Positions 9,205 through 17,429 are shown, counted from the first letter of the stretch. The stretch: 64,000 nt of DNA from Chlorogloeopsis sp. ULAP01 (GCF_030381805.1 NZ_JAUDRH010000017.1:1-64000), one strand, 5' to 3'. The notes: generated by a model from the letters alone, not told the origin. Translations and numbers: made by a program.

Positions 9205-9558
9205 TTTAAATATTAAATTATATGAATTTATAAATACGATCCACTCACCAAAATATCACTATACAAACCCCCTGTTGCTGGGGTAAGTATGTTAAAACTT
9301 TGAGATGGCTGGTACTTGTCACTACCTGATTTGTCGTCGTTTCGATAAAAAGAATTTCAGAACAAAAGGTTCTGTAAGCTATTAAGATAGTAGTCAGAAT
9401 GATTGAGCTAACTCACAAAACAGTATACAGAATCTTTAACACTCTTACTCCCCACGCAGCCTAAAAAGAACTAGCCATAAAAGGCGTTATGTTTACTACT
9501 TAAATTAGTTGAGGTATTATTGCATTTACTACTGAATATAACAAGAAAATATAACTTG

Positions 9559-9576
9559 ATGAAATTAAAATGAAAT
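9559..9576 (-). promoter_or_regulatory. RppA-type box, distal copy
   Basis: ATGAAAT-TAAA-ATGAAAT, perfect half-sites, 11-bp period, identical to the box at 8969. Far (about 640 bp) from rppA; may mark a distal promoter. Confidence 0.45.
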
Positions 9577-9745
9577 ATTTCCAATTATTTTTTATCCGAA
9601 ATAAAATTATTAATTTGCAAAAGTTGTTAAATATAGTTTTTAACTACAGTGCTAAAGACCGTATAGCTAATAGCTAAATTTACTGTTATTTATCTAGTTT
9701 GATTGATGAAAAGCTAACGCAAGTTTAGAGTTTATTAATAGTATT

Positions 9746-9770
9746 TCCCCCAGCATATCTTGCTGAGGGA
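9746..9770 (-). terminator. Hairpin after secreted-protein gene
   Basis: Stem CCC-CAGCA / TGCTG-A-GGG around a TATCT loop, 22 bp downstream of the stop of the gene at 9792-10145. No clear U-tract follows in the minus direction, so its termination function is only suggested. Confidence 0.4.
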
Positions 9771-9791
9771 GGGGATTTACAAACTCACATA

Positions 9792-10145
9792 CTACTGAGA
9801 TGGAGTGCTGGTTCGCGAATTTTCCTTATAGCATTGTTGCAAGGCTAGGAGTCTTGTTAAAGTCGCTCCGCCAGTAGGTCTTGCTGGGGGAATATTTCCA
9901 CACGCTCCTGTACTACTAGATTGTTGTACTGTGCTTTGTGGAAGTGTTTTATAGCACTCCTGTAAAGCTAGTAGTCTTACTAAACTGGCTCCACCAGTAG
10001 GTCTTGCTGGGGGAATATTTTCACACGCTCCTGTTTTTGAGGTATCTGCGTTTGCATAAGCAGCAGAACCTAACGATATCTGAAGCAAAATCATTCCTAA
10101 GGGAATCACCAAAATAGATGCAGTTCGGATGATAAGTGTTTTCAT
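9792..10145 (-). CDS. Small secreted protein with internal duplication
   Basis: 117 residues from the ATG at 10145, chosen because GAGG precedes it; a TTG 15 bp upstream would place the ribosome binding site inside the gene. A signal peptide (MKTLIIRTASILVIPLG... then SAAYANA) is followed by two imperfect ~35-residue repeats, each containing the block CxNIPPARPTGGAxLxRLLA and a second Cys in (E/Q)CYK. The Cys pairs suggest disulfides. It is the promoter-distal gene after three DUF2808 genes on the same strand. I do not recognise the family; a periplasmic or extracellular role is inferred from the signal peptide. Confidence 0.7.
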   Translation of the reverse strand: MKTLIIRTASILVIPLGMILLQISLGSAAYANADTSKTGACENIPPARPTGGASLVRLLALQECYKTLPQSTVQQSSSTGACGNIPPARPTGGATLTRLLALQQCYKENSRTSTPSQ

Positions 10146-10220
10146 AGCTAAAATCCTCAAACATAAATGACTGGTGTTATTAATTGCGTTAAATAATCTT
10201 GAGAGACCAAGTTTCAGTAC

Positions 10221-10697
10221 TTAACGACCGTAGGTTTGAATCCGAACTGTACCGAGAGGAATTTGTGCTGTTAGGTTAGGCATTTTGCCATAGACTTGGT
10301 ACAGCCAAATATGGTTACGAATTGATGTATTAACGCCTTGCAGCTCAACTAATAATGTTGTTTGCGGTTCCACAGGTTGGGAAAAAATAACTGTAGCCGT
10401 GCGGTTACTAACAGAAACTTGAGCATCAATCTTTTCACCAGATTGATTCTTTACCTCAGTTCCCTTACTAATGCTTAAGAACTCTGGCAAATTAATAACT
10501 AGTTCTTTTAAGGGTTGCCCTTGAACATGAACCTTAAACTCATGCGTAGCGCCTTGAAACCCAACACTGCTCGGATATGCAACGCCACTCTCAAGATGAG
10601 AAACATTAGAATTGCCTATGTTTTTGTTGGCATAAGCAGCTGGAATGAAAGCAGCTATTATAAAAAATGCTGCACTTATATAAATTAAATTCCTCAT
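10221..10697 (-). CDS. Secreted DUF2808-family protein A
   Basis: 158 residues with a signal peptide (residues 1-23, ending AAYA). The body is a beta-rich domain with the family-typical block HEFKVHVQGQPLKELVINLP, then VKNQSGEKIDA, FSQPVEPQTTLLVEL and GVNTS. DUF2808 is a cyanobacterial envelope or secreted family of unknown function. It lies 110 bp downstream of paralogue B without its own repeat box, so it is probably co-transcribed with B. A 7-bp inverted repeat (ATGAGCA/TGCTCAT, 10724-10746) lies between the two genes. Confidence 0.85.
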   Translation of the reverse strand: MRNLIYISAAFFIIAAFIPAAYANKNIGNSNVSHLESGVAYPSSVGFQGATHEFKVHVQGQPLKELVINLPEFLSISKGTEVKNQSGEKIDAQVSVSNRTATVIFSQPVEPQTTLLVELQGVNTSIRNHIWLYQVYGKMPNLTAQIPLGTVRIQTYGR

Positions 10698-10807
10698 AAA
10701 AAACTTTGAGAAAGATTAGTAGAATGAGCAATATTTACCTGCTCATCTTATAGCTATTTACTTACTCTCTTGACAGCCGTGGCTCAATTGATGAGCAGTT
10801 GCTTTGC

Positions 10808-11302
10808 CTAAAGAGGATAAGTCTGAATCTGAGCTAGACCAAGTGGAATTTCTCCATTCAATCCAACTTTCTTAGCGTAGACTCGGTATTGCCAAGTAGC
10901 AGTATATCCTGGTTCATATCTTGGAGTATTAACTCCTCTCATAAAAACTGATAGCTTTGTCTCAGGCTTTACTGGTTGCGAGAAAGCTAGTGTCGCTTTT
11001 CCATCGTTAATAGAAACCGTTGTTGAAACTTTTTCACCAGATTGATTTTTTACCTCAATTCCGTCATTAATTCTTACCCCCTCTGGTAAATCAATTCTTA
11101 GTTCTGCCAATGGTTCTCCCTGAACATGAACTTCAAACTTATGAGTAGCATCTACAGCAGTAGTATCATTAGGATAAGCAGCAGTTTTGACCAAATGAGA
11201 AGCATTAAAATTGCCTGGCTTTCCACTTGCCCAAGCGGGGGAAAATAAAGAAGCAATCGCCAAGGTAAAAGTACCTACATAAATTAGTTTTTTCATTTTC
11301 AT
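10808..11302 (-). CDS. Secreted DUF2808-family protein B
   Basis: 164 residues from the ATG at 11302 (GGAG four bases upstream; an in-frame TTG at 11317 would absorb that site). Signal peptide MKMKKLIYVGTFTLAIASLF ending AWA. Closely similar to paralogue A (HKFEVHVQGEPLAELRIDLP, VKNQSGEKV, AFSQPVKPETKL, GVNT). A TTTCAT direct repeat lies at 11359-11376; 15 bases downstream of the proximal half-site is TAATAA, a candidate -10. That spacing equals the one in front of rppA, supporting control by RppA. Confidence 0.88.
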   Translation of the reverse strand: MKMKKLIYVGTFTLAIASLFSPAWASGKPGNFNASHLVKTAAYPNDTTAVDATHKFEVHVQGEPLAELRIDLPEGVRINDGIEVKNQSGEKVSTTVSINDGKATLAFSQPVKPETKLSVFMRGVNTPRYEPGYTATWQYRVYAKKVGLNGEIPLGLAQIQTYPL

Positions 11303-11358
11303 TATTCTCCAAAGCAATCAATATTTGATTCCTATATTTATTAGTTTGATAGGCTTTA

Positions 11359-11376
11359 ATGAAATCAGAGTGAAAT
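11359..11376 (-). promoter_or_regulatory. RppA-type box before DUF2808 B
   Basis: ATGAAAT-CAGA-GTGAAAT on the plus strand, 11-bp period. It sits 57 bp upstream of the start codon, with a TAATAA -10 candidate 15 bases beyond the proximal half-site. Confidence 0.6.
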
Positions 11377-11617
11377 TTTGCTGAAGGTGGAGATTTTTTA
11401 CTATTCAATTACTTATTTATTTGATATCTGTTAACTTTTGATAATCTCTAAACTATAAAAAATCCTCCTTGTCTTCTCAATACCTTATAAGGAGAGATAA
11501 GGAAAAACTTTTATTATTAGCAAATAATCTAAGCAATATAGACTAAATTTAGCCCATATTTTTAATTAGATTAATTGGTATAGAGCTAATAAAATTATTA
11601 ATTAAAGTTATTGACAA

Positions 11618-12106
11618 TTAATAATAGAGGTGAAACTGAGCTACACCTATAGGTGTTTCTGCATCACTCTCAACATATTTTGCTGATATTTGATAGATAT
11701 AAGCATTCCCCAAAAATCGTCTTTTGACATTTTTTAGTTCAACATTAAACTTGGTGTTAGGAGCAACTGGTTCAGCGAACGCTATTTGTATGTTTCTACC
11801 ATCAACAGAAATATTTGCATTAATTTTTTGTTCTTTTTCATCCACAATCTTGATATTTTTGATATCACTACTGATAGTTATGGTATCAGGAGCGTTAATA
11901 CTTAATTCGGTAAGAGCTTTACTATTTTTGGGAACGTGTACTCGAATAGTATGTCTAACAATCCGCCAGCGCGTAGGCGGAAATTGTACATTTCCATCAA
12001 TATGAGGAACTGTCCCATCATCTGTATTAGCAGTTGCATAACTAGGAGATAACATAGCCATGCTAGTCAAAACCAAAGTAACGCTATATTTCAGTAATTT
12101 ATTCAT
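11618..12106 (-). CDS. Secreted DUF2808-family protein C
   Basis: 162 residues from the ATG at 12106; an in-frame TTG lies 21 bp upstream. Signal peptide MNKLLKYSVTLVLTSMAML ending SYA. The core is more diverged than A and B (HTIRVHVPKNSKALTELSIN, AFAEPVAPNTKFNVELKNVK, TPIGVAQFHLYY) but has the same order of blocks. The nearest repeat box lies 260 bp upstream (12367). The preceding 150 bp encode the tail of a fourth, broken copy, so the family has expanded in tandem here. Confidence 0.82.
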   Translation of the reverse strand: MNKLLKYSVTLVLTSMAMLSPSYATANTDDGTVPHIDGNVQFPPTRWRIVRHTIRVHVPKNSKALTELSINAPDTITISSDIKNIKIVDEKEQKINANISVDGRNIQIAFAEPVAPNTKFNVELKNVKRRFLGNAYIYQISAKYVESDAETPIGVAQFHLYY

Positions 12107-12366
12107 ATTTAATTTCCGATAAATCAACTTGTTAACTAAAGCTTAGTAAAAAGGTTAAAGTTTTGGTTCATGCTTTATAAATCAACCTGTTACTGACATA
12201 AATATCACAATATTTGTAGAAAAATCCATAATTAGCTAACCCCCTTAATTCAGCAGTTAATTAGGGGAAACTAGATAGTTTACTTACTGTTGGCAGTTTT
12301 AAGCTGCTGTTAAGGTTATTGCCAAGGGAGGTATACTCCTCCTATCTACTAGTTTGGCAATTGTTG

Positions 12367-12384
12367 ATGAAATTAGGATGAAAT
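12367..12384 (-). promoter_or_regulatory. RppA-type box
   Basis: ATGAAAT-TAGG-ATGAAAT, perfect half-sites, 11-bp period. It lies 260 bp before DUF2808 C and just downstream of the broken fourth copy, which may have been inserted or deleted around it. Confidence 0.5.
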
Positions 12385-12423
12385 TCTAGATGAATTTTTG
12401 AGATAGTTGTCAAGTTTTGTAAA

Positions 12424-12822
12424 TTAAAAATTTGGGAACTGAGCTACACCTACAGGAATCTCTTTATTGATACTAATGAACTTAACTGAAAGGTAATATA
12501 TAGAAGTAAAACCAAGAATAGGTTGTTTGACTTTGTTTAGGTTGATAAAGAGCTTAATGTTAGAAGTAACTGGCTAAGGAAAATCTATATCAATCAGGGG
12601 GCTAATGACGAACATCTTAGACAACTGGTTAACTAGTAAGGGAACTATAAAAAGAATTAACAAATAACGAATAGAGGTAAATCTTCGATAGCGAGAAGCG
12701 CGGAATTCTTCAACAACCTTGTACTCTGCATTTGGCTCTAGTGTCTGTTTTAGCTTTTCTAGATCTCGTAGTATAGACCGAGGGATGAAGCTAGGCTTTT
12801 GAGATTTTGGGCTAGGTTTCAT
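12424..12822 (-). pseudogene. Chimera: PcxA/CemA fragment joined to DUF2808 tail
   Basis: An 82-codon ORF (12574-12822) matches the internal region around the first membrane helix of cyanobacterial PcxA/CemA, a proton-extrusion protein: IPRSILRDLEKLKQTLEPNA, then RYLLILFIVPLLVNQLSK. Around residue 75 the similarity changes. After a TAG at 12574-12576 the same frame continues for 50 codons (12424-12573) with a DUF2808 C-terminus: PVTSNIKLFINLNKVKQP ... EIPVGVAQFPNF. The TAG falls where other copies have Glu or Gln in F-x-PV. A deletion fusion of two genes followed by a stop best explains this. The first part could still be translated as an 82-residue membrane peptide. Confidence 0.7.
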
Positions 12823-12840
12823 TCTTATTGATCCTAGAAT

Positions 12841-12884
12841 ATCAGGCTTTTTAGTTTTGTTATGGCAAAACTAAAAAGCCTGAT
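12841..12884 (-). terminator. Perfect 19-bp stem hairpin
   Basis: Arms 12841-12859 and 12866-12884 are perfectly complementary (starting ATCAGGCTTTTTAG) around the loop TTATGG. It lies 19 bp upstream of the chimera start and downstream of the lipoprotein operon. It could be a terminator or a leader attenuator; arms of similar sequence (CAGGCTTT/AAAGCCTG) recur at 13230-13270. Confidence 0.5.
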
Positions 12885-12941
12885 AATAGTGTGAAATAAA
12901 GCCAAGGGATAAGCTTCTAAAATTTAGTATAGAAAATCAAG

Positions 12942-12959
12942 ATGAAATTAAGATGAAAT
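12942..12959 (-). promoter_or_regulatory. RppA-type box before the chimera
   Basis: ATGAAAT-TAAG-ATGAAAT, perfect half-sites with 11-bp period, 120 bp upstream of the chimera start and part of the 44-bp duplicated block. Confidence 0.55.
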
Positions 12960-13080
12960 AGAATGCTATACCATAGTATGCTGTTTGTTACAAGAAAATA
13001 GGCTTATAGCACAACTACAAGCCCATTGGGGTTGTGAAACATGAGGAACATGTCTCTAAAACTTACTATAGAAAAATAAA

Positions 13081-13098
13081 ATGAAATTAAGATGAAAT
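13081..13098 (-). promoter_or_regulatory. RppA-type box, second block
   Basis: ATGAAAT-TAAG-ATGAAAT, identical to the box at 12942 and located in the second copy of the duplicated 44-bp block. Confidence 0.5.
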
Positions 13099-13212
13099 AC
13101 AGGTAAATCTATATAAAATAAGATTATCAAACTGCTTTTCTCTTATTATCTTCTAAAGCTAAAAATATACTAAAGTATGCTGTGCCAAGTTTGCTTTAAT
13201 TGATTTTGAGTT

Positions 13213-13281
13213 TATTCGTGATAAGAAAACAGGCTTTTATAGTACTATACAAGCACTATCACAAAGCCTGAGATACGAATA
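13213..13281 (-). terminator. Long imperfect hairpin after the lipoprotein operon
   Basis: Nested complementary arms: TATTCGT/ACGAATA outside and CAGGCTTT/AAAGCCTG inside. It begins about 60 bp after the lipoprotein stop in the minus direction, a plausible end for the ftsH-lipoprotein transcript. There is no classical U-tract. Confidence 0.45.
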
Positions 13282-13339
13282 AAAATCTAAGGACAGGCTT
13301 ATTTTTTAATCTACTAAATCAAGATGAAATTTTCAATGA

Positions 13340-14278
13340 CTATTGCACGTCTACCCAAAAATCAGCAGTGACGATTTTGCCATTACGATTGAATTGACCC
13401 CACATTTTATATTTTCCTGGCTTCGGGAAACTGGTTATAAAATGAACCTCACCAGTTGGAGTATTTTTCATTGCATGAGCATGAATATAGTCTGCTTGTG
13501 TTAACGGCGATGACTGCTTAAGGATAACTAAATGCCCTCTTTCTCCTAAATAAGGTTTCAAGTCTTTCGGTGGTTGGTTACTGACAGCATCTTGTAAGTT
13601 GAAAATTACATGAACTTCTTGTCCAGCTTTTAATGTCGGTTGAGATAACTTGAGATTAGCCTTAGTATTACCAAAAGTCTTTGTAGTAGCTAAATCAATT
13701 TTGGGAGCAGCTGGACTGTTACCTGAAACTTGTGCTTTCAAGACCGAAACTTGTTCTGCTTTTCCTGCTACTTTGTAATCACTGAAAAGAGTATAACTAC
13801 CAGGATAGGGGAAATCAGCTTGAACTTCAAAGCGTCCATTTCCTTTATATGTAGGATGGATATGATTGAAAGATTGGAGATCATCACTTACAACAATCAA
13901 ATGCATTAGTTCTTCTTGGAATTTGTCAAAATTAGCAATTGCTTTACCATTTTTGTCTTTCACTTCAATCACTATAGGAACAGGTGTGTTGGGAGTAATT
14001 TTGGTGGGGAGGGTAAGCTTTGCAGTGGTGATCGCAGATTCTAACTTGGAATGACCAGAATGCTCATCATGGGAATCTTCCATGTTGTGATCGCCATGAG
14101 AATTCTCCTTTGCCTCTGGTGTTTTAGAATCCTCCATATTGTGATCTGCATGGGGATTCGCATTACTTACGGTGCTAGCATTAGAGTCTGGTGTTTCACC
14201 AGATTTCACTTGTGAGGCGCAAGCTTGAGTGATAACAAGAGTTGAAGTGATAGCAAGTGCAGTAAAAAACCGCTTCAT
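13340..14278 (-). CDS. His-rich periplasmic lipoprotein
   Basis: 312 residues from the ATG at 14278 (GGAG six bases upstream; an upstream in-frame ATG adds 14 residues before the signal). Lipoprotein signal MKRFFTALAITSTLVITQAC, with a lipobox Cys at residue 20. Residues ~40-85 form a His-rich, acidic linker with the repeated motif (A/G)DHNMEDS and GDHN/DEHSGHS, a likely metal-binding tract. Two beta-sandwich-like halves follow (YtkA/copper-chaperone-like; NHIHPTYKGNGRFEV, FPYPGSYTLFSDYK; then HAHAMKNTPTGEVHF, FPKPGKYKMWGQF). It probably binds copper, nickel or zinc at the envelope (inference). It lies 98 bp downstream of ftsH in the same direction, so co-transcription is likely. Confidence 0.75.
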   Translation of the reverse strand: MKRFFTALAITSTLVITQACASQVKSGETPDSNASTVSNANPHADHNMEDSKTPEAKENSHGDHNMEDSHDEHSGHSKLESAITTAKLTLPTKITPNTPVPIVIEVKDKNGKAIANFDKFQEELMHLIVVSDDLQSFNHIHPTYKGNGRFEVQADFPYPGSYTLFSDYKVAGKAEQVSVLKAQVSGNSPAAPKIDLATTKTFGNTKANLKLSQPTLKAGQEVHVIFNLQDAVSNQPPKDLKPYLGERGHLVILKQSSPLTQADYIHAHAMKNTPTGEVHFITSFPKPGKYKMWGQFNRNGKIVTADFWVDVQ

Positions 14279-14376
14279 TTTATCTCCAATTAGTAACTGT
14301 AAGTTTGAAAAAAACATCATAACCAGGATATTTCACAAATATAAAACTGGCACGAATAGTGTACAAAGAAGTTTGG

Positions 14377-16302
14377 CTAATTTACAGATAACACTTGACC
14401 TGTGCCTAACCAGACTGCTAATTCTGCTGGTGCTTGAACCTGGTCTAAATAACGGCGTAGTTGTTGGCCTTCCAGAATTTCTGTATGTAGTAAATCTTGA
14501 GTCATTTCCTCCAATAAAGAACGATTTGTTTCCAGAATGCGTAAGGCGATATGGTGTGCCCCCTCTATAATGTCTTTCACTTCCTGGTCAATTGTTTCCG
14601 CTACCATCGGACTGACAGAACGACGTGGGTTTGAAAAGCCATCCAAAAATTGCTGCTGTACTTTTTCTAGGGCAACAGGTCCCAATTTTGGACTCATGCC
14701 ATAGAGGGTAACTACTCGTTCAGCTAAATCTGTCGCCTTTTGGATGTCATCGCTGGCTCCGGTGGAAATCTTACCGATAAAAATCTCTTCAGCAGAACGC
14801 CCCGCAAGCAGTGTAGCAATTCGACCGCGAATTTCATCTTCTGCCATCAAAAAGCGGTCTTCTTCTGGTAGTTGCAAGGTGTAACCCAAAGCTCCCATGC
14901 CACGAGGAACAATAGAAATCTTTTCAACTTTGCCAGCCCCAGGCATTAAGGCTGCCACAATCGCATGACCTGCTTCATGATAGGCGACGGTTCTTTTTTC
15001 CACTTCATTGAGGACGCGGGACTTTTTCTGCAAACCCGCAATCACCCGTTCAATGGCTGATTTTAATGAAGCCATTGTTACTGCTTCTCGATTCTGGCGA
15101 GCAGCCAATAGTGCCGCTTCATTCACCAAATTGGCTAAATCTGCACCTGCAAACCCCGGTGTGCGGGTTGCAATCACCCCTAAGTCCACATCTTGGGCTA
15201 ATTTAACTGCTTTGACGTGTACTTGAAGAATAGCCTCCCGCCCTTTTTTATCTGGACGATCAACGACTATTTGGCGATCGAAGCGACCAGGACGGCGTAG
15301 CGCTGGGTCTAACACTTCCGGACGATTAGTTGCCGCCAGAATAATCACCCCAGTATTAGCTTCAAACCCATCCATTTCAGTTAAAAGCTGGTTTAGAGTT
15401 TGTTCGCGCTCGTCATTACCTCCCATGACAGGCCCTGTTCCACCGCGAGATTTACCTAAAGCATCTAATTCATCTATAAAAACTATGCAGGGGGCTTGTT
15501 TTTTCGCTTGTTGAAACAAATCCCGCACCCGCGCTGCACCTACACCGACAAACAATTCAATGAACTCGGAGCCAGAGATACTAAAAAAGGGTACTCCCGC
15601 TTCCCCAGCTACAGCCTTAGCTAACAGGGTTTTACCTGTTCCTGGTGCGCCGATTAGCAATACCCCCTTGGGAATTTTGGCTCCAATACGAGTATATTTG
15701 GCAGAGTTTTTCAGAAATTCAACTATTTCTTGTAGTTCTTCTTTAGCTTCGTCAATTCCAGCTACGTCAGCAAAGGTGACCCCATTATTACCCTCAGAAT
15801 AAATACGGGCTTTGCTTTGACCTACGGTCAGGGCTGCTCCAGCTCCTGCTTGAGCACGATTTAATATAAAGCCCCAAATAGCAACGAAAATCAGTGGGGG
15901 AATCACCCAGCCTAACAGGGTAGTCAAAAAGTTGCCGCGATCCGGCGGTATAGCTCCAAACTCCACATTTTTATCTTCGAGCAATTTTGGCAGGTTCTGG
16001 TCATTGGGGATGGGTGTGGTGACATAGACTTTTTCTGGAGGAGCAGGCTGATTTTGCTGAGTTTGATACTGCTCTGTCTTGCGAGTGTACTCAATCTGGT
16101 TTTCTCCCACTAAAGCCTTGGCAACTTTGCCTTCCTTTATATCTTCGAGGAATTGGCTGTAGAGAACTTCAGTTTTTGAGGGACGCATTCCCGGAGCAAT
16201 GAAAAAGTGGAACAGAAACAGGAAAAAGAGGAGTATCAGCAGGCTACCGCCAAAATGATGGGGATTAGGGGTATTTAGGTTGCCATCTTTTTCAACGGGC
16301 AT
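14377..16302 (-). CDS. ftsH: ATP-dependent zinc metalloprotease FtsH
   Basis: 641 residues, full length for the family. TM1 ~19-38 and TM2 ~126-147 bracket a periplasmic loop. The AAA domain shows Walker A GAPGTGKT (~residue 217), Walker B IVFIDELDALG, the pore-loop region FVGVGAARVRD, and SRH Arg residues in NRPEVLDPALRRPGRFDR. The peptidase zinc site is HEAGH (~442), with a downstream Asp (TGASDDIQKATDLA). All catalytic residues are present. The N-terminal extension (KDGNLNTPNPHHFGG) is unlike the housekeeping cyanobacterial copies, so this is probably an accessory FtsH. It stands behind an array of RppA-type boxes, suggesting induction under envelope or metal stress. Confidence 0.95.
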   Translation of the reverse strand: MPVEKDGNLNTPNPHHFGGSLLILLFFLFLFHFFIAPGMRPSKTEVLYSQFLEDIKEGKVAKALVGENQIEYTRKTEQYQTQQNQPAPPEKVYVTTPIPNDQNLPKLLEDKNVEFGAIPPDRGNFLTTLLGWVIPPLIFVAIWGFILNRAQAGAGAALTVGQSKARIYSEGNNGVTFADVAGIDEAKEELQEIVEFLKNSAKYTRIGAKIPKGVLLIGAPGTGKTLLAKAVAGEAGVPFFSISGSEFIELFVGVGAARVRDLFQQAKKQAPCIVFIDELDALGKSRGGTGPVMGGNDEREQTLNQLLTEMDGFEANTGVIILAATNRPEVLDPALRRPGRFDRQIVVDRPDKKGREAILQVHVKAVKLAQDVDLGVIATRTPGFAGADLANLVNEAALLAARQNREAVTMASLKSAIERVIAGLQKKSRVLNEVEKRTVAYHEAGHAIVAALMPGAGKVEKISIVPRGMGALGYTLQLPEEDRFLMAEDEIRGRIATLLAGRSAEEIFIGKISTGASDDIQKATDLAERVVTLYGMSPKLGPVALEKVQQQFLDGFSNPRRSVSPMVAETIDQEVKDIIEGAHHIALRILETNRSLLEEMTQDLLHTEILEGQQLRRYLDQVQAPAELAVWLGTGQVLSVN

Positions 16303-16420
16303 AGTGATTCTCCAAATTAAACGTTCTAGTTATAAATTCTGAATGCAGATATCTATATATATATTGTGTTTGTCGTTTATAGCTAAAGAGAGAACTCTAT
16401 AATCAAGTTCTCACAAGGAA

Positions 16421-16438
16421 ATGAAATTAAGATGAAAT
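16421..16438 (-). promoter_or_regulatory. RppA-type box proximal to ftsH
   Basis: ATGAAAT-TAAG-ATGAAAT, perfect half-sites, 11-bp period, 119 bp before the ftsH start. TGATTA/TTATAG follows 15-18 bases after the proximal half-site as -10 candidate. Confidence 0.6.
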
Positions 16439-16493
16439 ACTTTGCCAATCCTCACTTTTAAGATAGCAGGTATGAGATAGGAACCATAACAAG

Positions 16494-16754
16494 ATGAAAT
16501 GAGGATGAAACTTATTGCAAAACCTCATGTAAAAGTTAGACAGATGTAGTGTAAGACTGACCTATCACAATAAGATGAAATCAGGATGAAATTTATCGCA
16601 AAACCTCATTTAAAACTTGAACAGATGTAGTGCAAGACTGATATATCACAACAAAATGAAATCAAGATGAAATATTTTACAAAATCTGAATTTAAAGTTA
16701 GACAGATATAGTGTAAGACTGACATACCACAACAAAATGAAATCAGGATGAAAT
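16494..16754 (-). repeat. Tandem array of 81-bp operator units
   Basis: Units begin at 16494, 16575, 16656 and 16737, exactly 81 bp apart; the fourth is partial. Each opens with an RppA-type box (ATGAAAT-n4-ATGAAA(T/C), 11-bp period) and, in the first three, continues with conserved blocks (CAAAA(C/T)CT, ACAGAT(G/A)TAGTG(T/C)AAGACTGA, ATCACAA). A degenerate 73-bp unit precedes it at 16421. Repeated boxes suggest cooperative binding upstream of ftsH, and possibly of the opposite NOS cluster. Confidence 0.75.
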
Positions 16755-17252
16755 TTTTCTCGCTCTAATGAATGCACGAGTTTTTGAGCGCTTCAGCCTC
16801 CCCTAGTTCTCCCTGATCGCTCTCTAAATTTGGAGTAGGCTTCAAAGGTTATTCAGTAATGCCTTTCTTTAGAAATGCTTTAGTTTGTTGTTTTAAAGTG
16901 TTTTCCTTGAAAAAATAATCTTATGTAACAATTTATAAATGCCTTGCATAATCATTTGGACTAATTCGTATAAGTAGACGGGAGTTAATAATTTCTCCTG
17001 TACCAGAATTAAATAAGGAGGCTATCAAAAATAATCTGTATTTTTCCGAAAAACTATTCGGCAACGCTGTAGAAAATTAACAAGCAATCGTTAAGGAATA
17101 AGTGCAGAACTTATATGGTAGTAAATGAAGTTGTAAAACTAGGAACAGGTATCAAAATAACATGAGATGAAATAAAAAATGTCTGCAATAGTTTTTGAGG
17201 TATCAAAAATCAAAGATTTTCTACCTTCTTTGTGTCCTTGGTATTTCATATT

Positions 17253-17429
17253 ATGGAGCAAAAATCCAAAATGGAGCGAAAACAGTTCTTGTATCCATTT
17301 GAGCAGCAATTAAAGTTTTGCCAGCTTGAGACTGAAGTAGAATTTCTGTTACAACAAATGCAGGATATCAATCATTATCTATCCTTATCAAACAATAATT
17401 CTGCTTTGCAAGTGAATTACAAAAAATAA
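17253..17429 (+). CDS. Possible small helical protein
   Basis: From the ATG at 17253, 58 residues starting MEQKSKMERKQFLYPFEQQL and continuing with a Gln/Glu-rich helical stretch. An in-frame start at 17232 is also possible. There is no strong ribosome binding site. It precedes the NOS cluster in the same direction by 109 bp. Composition looks protein-like, but no family is recognised; it may be a leader gene or spurious. Confidence 0.35.
   Translation: MEQKSKMERKQFLYPFEQQLKFCQLETEVEFLLQQMQDINHYLSLSNNNSALQVNYKK

Larger units (their letters stand above)
8924..9791. other. Long control region upstream of rppAB
   Basis: 868 bp without a credible gene. It contains three copies of the 18-bp direct repeat (8969, 9187, 9559) and a hairpin at 9746-9770 that lies 22 bp after the stop of the secreted-protein gene. 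Its middle part (9240-9480) shows no reading frame I can identify. Confidence 0.6.
12917..13099. repeat. Duplicated 44-bp promoter block
   Basis: 12917-12960 and 13056-13099 are near-identical 44-mers, each beginning CTAAAA(T/C)TTA(G/C)TATAGAAAA and ending in a full RppA-type box. They are spaced 139 bp apart, and both are followed by related hairpin-like sequences containing AGGCTT. Duplication of a promoter segment is the simplest explanation. Confidence 0.55.
16303..17231. other. Divergent control region between ftsH and the NOS cluster
   Basis: About 930 bp without a gene. It holds the single box at 16421, the 81-bp tandem array 16494-16754, and a degenerate half-site near 17164 (GATGAAAT). 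The plus-strand half (16760-17230) shows no further structure I can name. Confidence 0.6.

Noticed and set aside
13316..13336. Further RppA-type box after the lipoprotein gene
   Set aside because: Only one half-site (AAGATGAAAT) is present, without the partner 11 bp away.
17160..17185. RppA-type box close to the NOS cluster
   Set aside because: GATGAAATAAAAAATG has one good half-site; the second lacks AAAT, so it was not listed as a box.
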